The notes under the pieces: model-generated
Database searches by the model: none
What the model saw: the letters and a program-made list of their open reading frames with translations, nothing else
What the model was told of the DNA's origin: nothing
Assembly (NCBI GenBank): GCA_916610825.1
Contig: OU744448.1
Span: 16,615,936-16,679,935, forward strand
Source: Haliclystus octoradiatus
Taxonomy: Eukaryota > Cnidaria > Staurozoa > Stauromedusae > Haliclystidae
Direction: 5' to 3'
DNA: 64,000 bases
Translations under genes and position numbers: made by a program
Part shown: positions 62,074 through 64,000 of the stretch, piece after piece
How positions within the stretch are numbered: the first letter of the stretch is position 1
How the letters are laid out: every line of letters starts with the position of its first letter

Positions 62074-64000
62074 CAATGGGAAATCGGAATTAACAAAAAC
62101 AGCTCAAAATGACCAAAAACAATGCTTAAGTCCTAAGGGAATTCGAATTTGACAACAACAGCTCAAAATGACCAAATACAATGCTTAAATCCCAAGGGAA
62201 TTCGAATTTGATAAAAACAGCTCAAAATGACCAAAAACAATGCTTAATTCCCAAGGGAATTCGAATTTGACAAAAACAGCTCAAAATGACCAAAAACAAT
62301 GCTTAATTCCAAAGGGAATTCGCAATTAACAAAAACAGCTCAAAATGACCAAAAACAATGCTTAATTCCAAAGGGAATTCGAATTTGATAAAAACAGCTC
62401 AAAATGACCAAAAACAATGCTTAAATCCGAAGGGAATTTGAATTTGAAAAAAACAACTCGAAATGACCAAAAAAAAAAGCTTAATTCCAAAGGGAATTTG
62501 TAATTAACAAAAACAGTTCAAAAAGACCAAAAACAATGCTTAATTGCCAAGGAAATTCGAATTTGATAAAAACAGCTCAAAATGACCAAAAACAATGTTT
62601 AATTCCCAAGGGAATTCGAATTTGACAAAAACAACTTTAAATGACCAAATACAATGCTTAATTCCCAAGAGAATTCGAATTTGACAAAAACAGCTCAAAA
62701 TTACCAAAAACAATGCTTAATTCCAAAGGGAATTCGGAATTAACAAAAACAGCTCAAAATGACCAAAAACAATGCTGAATTCCTAAGGGAATTCTAATTT
62801 GACAAAAACAGCTCATAATGACCAAAAACAATGCTCAATTCCCAAGGGAATTCGAATTTAACAAAAACAGCTCAAAATGACCAAAAACAATGCTTAATTC
62901 CCAAGGGAATTTGAATTTGATAAAAACAGCTTAAAATGACCAAAAACATTGCTTAATTCCCAAAAGAATTCGAATTTGACAAAAACAGCTCAAAATGACC
63001 AAAAACAATGCTTAATTCCCAAGGGAATTCGAATTTGACAAAAACAGCTCAAAATGACCAAAAACAATGCTTAATTCCCAAGGGAATTCGAATTTGACAA
63101 ACACAGCTCAAAATGACCAAAAACAATGCTTAATTCCAAAGGGAATTCGCAATTAACAAAAACAGCTCAAAATGACCAAAAACAATGCTTAATTCTCAAG
63201 GGAATTCGAATTTGACAAAAACAATTCAAAATGAACAAATACATTGCTTAATTCCTAAGGGAATTCGAATTTGATAAAAACAGCTCAAAATGACCAAAAA
63301 CAATGCTTAAATCCCAAGAGACTTCGAATTTGACAAAAACAGCTCATAATGACCAAAAACAATGCTCAATTCCCAAGGGAATTCGAATTTAACAAAAACA
63401 ACTCAAAATGACCAAAAACCATGCTTAATTCCCAAGGGAATTCGAATTTGACAAAAACAGCTCAAAATGACCAAAACAATGCTTAATTCCAAAGGGAATT
63501 CGGAATTAACAAATACAGCTCAAAAAGACCAAAAATAATGCTTAATTCCCAAGGAAATTCGAATTTGATAAAAACAGCTCAAAATGACCAAAAACAATGC
63601 TGAATTCCCAAGGGAATTCGAATTTGACAAAAACAGCTCATAATGACCAAAAACAATGCTCAATTCCCAAGGGAATTCGAATTTAACAATAACAGCTCAA
63701 AATGACCAAAAACAATGCTTAATTCCCAAGGGAATTTGAATTTGATAAAAACAGCTTAAAATGACCAAAAACATTGCTTAATTCCCAAAAGAATTCGAAA
63801 TTGACAAAAACAGCTCATAATGACCAAAAACAATGCTCAATTCCCAAGGGAAATCGAATTTAACAAAAACAGTTCAAAATGACCAAAAACAATGCTTAAT
63901 TCCCAAGGGAATTCGAATTTGACAAAAACAGCTCAAAATGACCAAATACAATGCTCAATTCACAAGGGAATTCGAATGTGATAAAAACAGCTCAAAATGA
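62074..64000. repeat. 37-monomer tandem unit, second copy, cut by the window end
   Basis: Matches 59891 onward at offset 2183 until about 63870. There it continues with CAGTTCAAAATG and CGAATGTGATA, the order of 53480-53600, instead of the chimeric join of the first copy. The array runs on past the window. Confidence 0.83.

Larger units (their letters stand above)
1..64000. repeat. Satellite DNA array, 59 bp monomer, about 1,085 tandem copies
   Basis: The same 59 bp unit recurs without a break across the window. Phrases such as CTCAAAATGACCAAA and TTAATTCC return every 59 bases, or 58, 60 or 61 in variant monomers. Every monomer I read has the same orientation. Most differ from the consensus at 0-6 positions. 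The commonest changes lie in the linker after GGAATT (CGAATTTGAC, CGGAATTAAC, CGCAATTAAC, CGAATTTAAC, CGAATTTGATA) and in the CAGCTCAAAA segment (CAACTC, CAATTC, CAGCTCATAA). No unique sequence, transposon or gene interrupts the array, and neither end is reached, so it is longer than 64 kb. Arrays of this kind are typical of eukaryotic heterochromatin. A structural or chromatin role is inference. The species and the family name cannot be settled from the sequence. Confidence 0.98.

Noticed and set aside
1-64000. TTGACA words in most monomers, resembling a bacterial -35 box.
   Set aside because: They are part of the satellite monomer, with no matching -10 box at the right spacing and no gene downstream. 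The array is not bacterial in character.
1-64000. CRISPR array, because short repeats recur at regular spacing.
   Set aside because: There are no unique spacers: the whole 59 bp unit is repeated, and there are no cas genes.
1-64000. CENP-B box.
   Set aside because: TTCG occurs at the monomer junction, but the CGGG part of the box is absent from the consensus and from the variants read.
1-64000. TTGAC (W-box core) and TGACC (nuclear receptor half-site) words.
   Set aside because: These five-base words occur once per monomer because the sequence is repetitive. There is no spacing, pairing or promoter context to support regulatory function.
1-64000. Telomeric repeats or an array boundary within the window.
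   Set aside because: No telomere-like repeat or unique sequence was seen. Both ends of the window are ordinary monomers.

Overview
The whole 64 kb window is the inside of one satellite DNA array. A unit of about 59 bp repeats head to tail from the first base to the last, roughly 1,085 times, always in the same orientation. I see no unique flanking DNA, no interrupting transposon, no RNA gene and no credible protein-coding gene. The canonical monomer (for example 52662-52720) is A-rich on the given strand: 27 A, 12 T, 12 C and 8 G, about 34% GC. It contains three A-tracts about one helical turn apart, followed by two abutting dyads (AATTCCC-AA-GGGAATT, then AATTCGAATT). The overlap of these makes an EcoRI site and a TTCGAA site in most monomers. 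An array of this length and regularity points to a eukaryotic genome, in heterochromatin (pericentromeric, subtelomeric, interstitial or possibly centromeric). The species cannot be read from the sequence. The 59 bp length matches the published length of the FokI element of Vicia faba, but the consensus here has no FokI site, so that is only a lead to test.

Above the monomer level the array is a mosaic of higher-order repeats (HORs) whose copies are nearly identical. Type I HOR (full unit 2952 bp, 50 monomers; shortened forms 2419 and about 2.0-2.2 kb) fills about 0.4-3.4 kb and 10.2-20.5 kb. Type II HOR (2362 bp, 40 monomers, plus insertion variants) fills about 3.4-10.1, 21.8-32 and 33-42.7 kb. 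A long block that includes it occurs three times (about 2.2-10.1, 20.5-27.9 and 34.4-40.1 kb). Type III HOR (2657 bp, 45 monomers) fills about 44-50.8 kb and recurs at 53.8-59.9 kb as part of a super-repeat with a 7006 bp period. The right end (58.7-64 kb) carries two further tandem duplications, of 1181 and 2183 bp.

Two rare monomer variants act as landmarks. A GGTCTC (BsaI) monomer occurs at 16 places, and a poly-A monomer that creates a HindIII site occurs at 20 places. The poly-A monomer has three haplotypes, one for each HOR type, so it works as a lineage marker. Superimposed on the HORs are recent tandem duplications (590, 1181, 1418, 2183, 2717 and 3069 bp), whole-monomer deletions, chimeric junctions, one conversion-like patch at about 25.42-25.52 kb and a single 40 bp monomer at 53428-53467. 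Together they record array growth by unequal exchange. All boundaries were read by eye and are good to roughly half a monomer.
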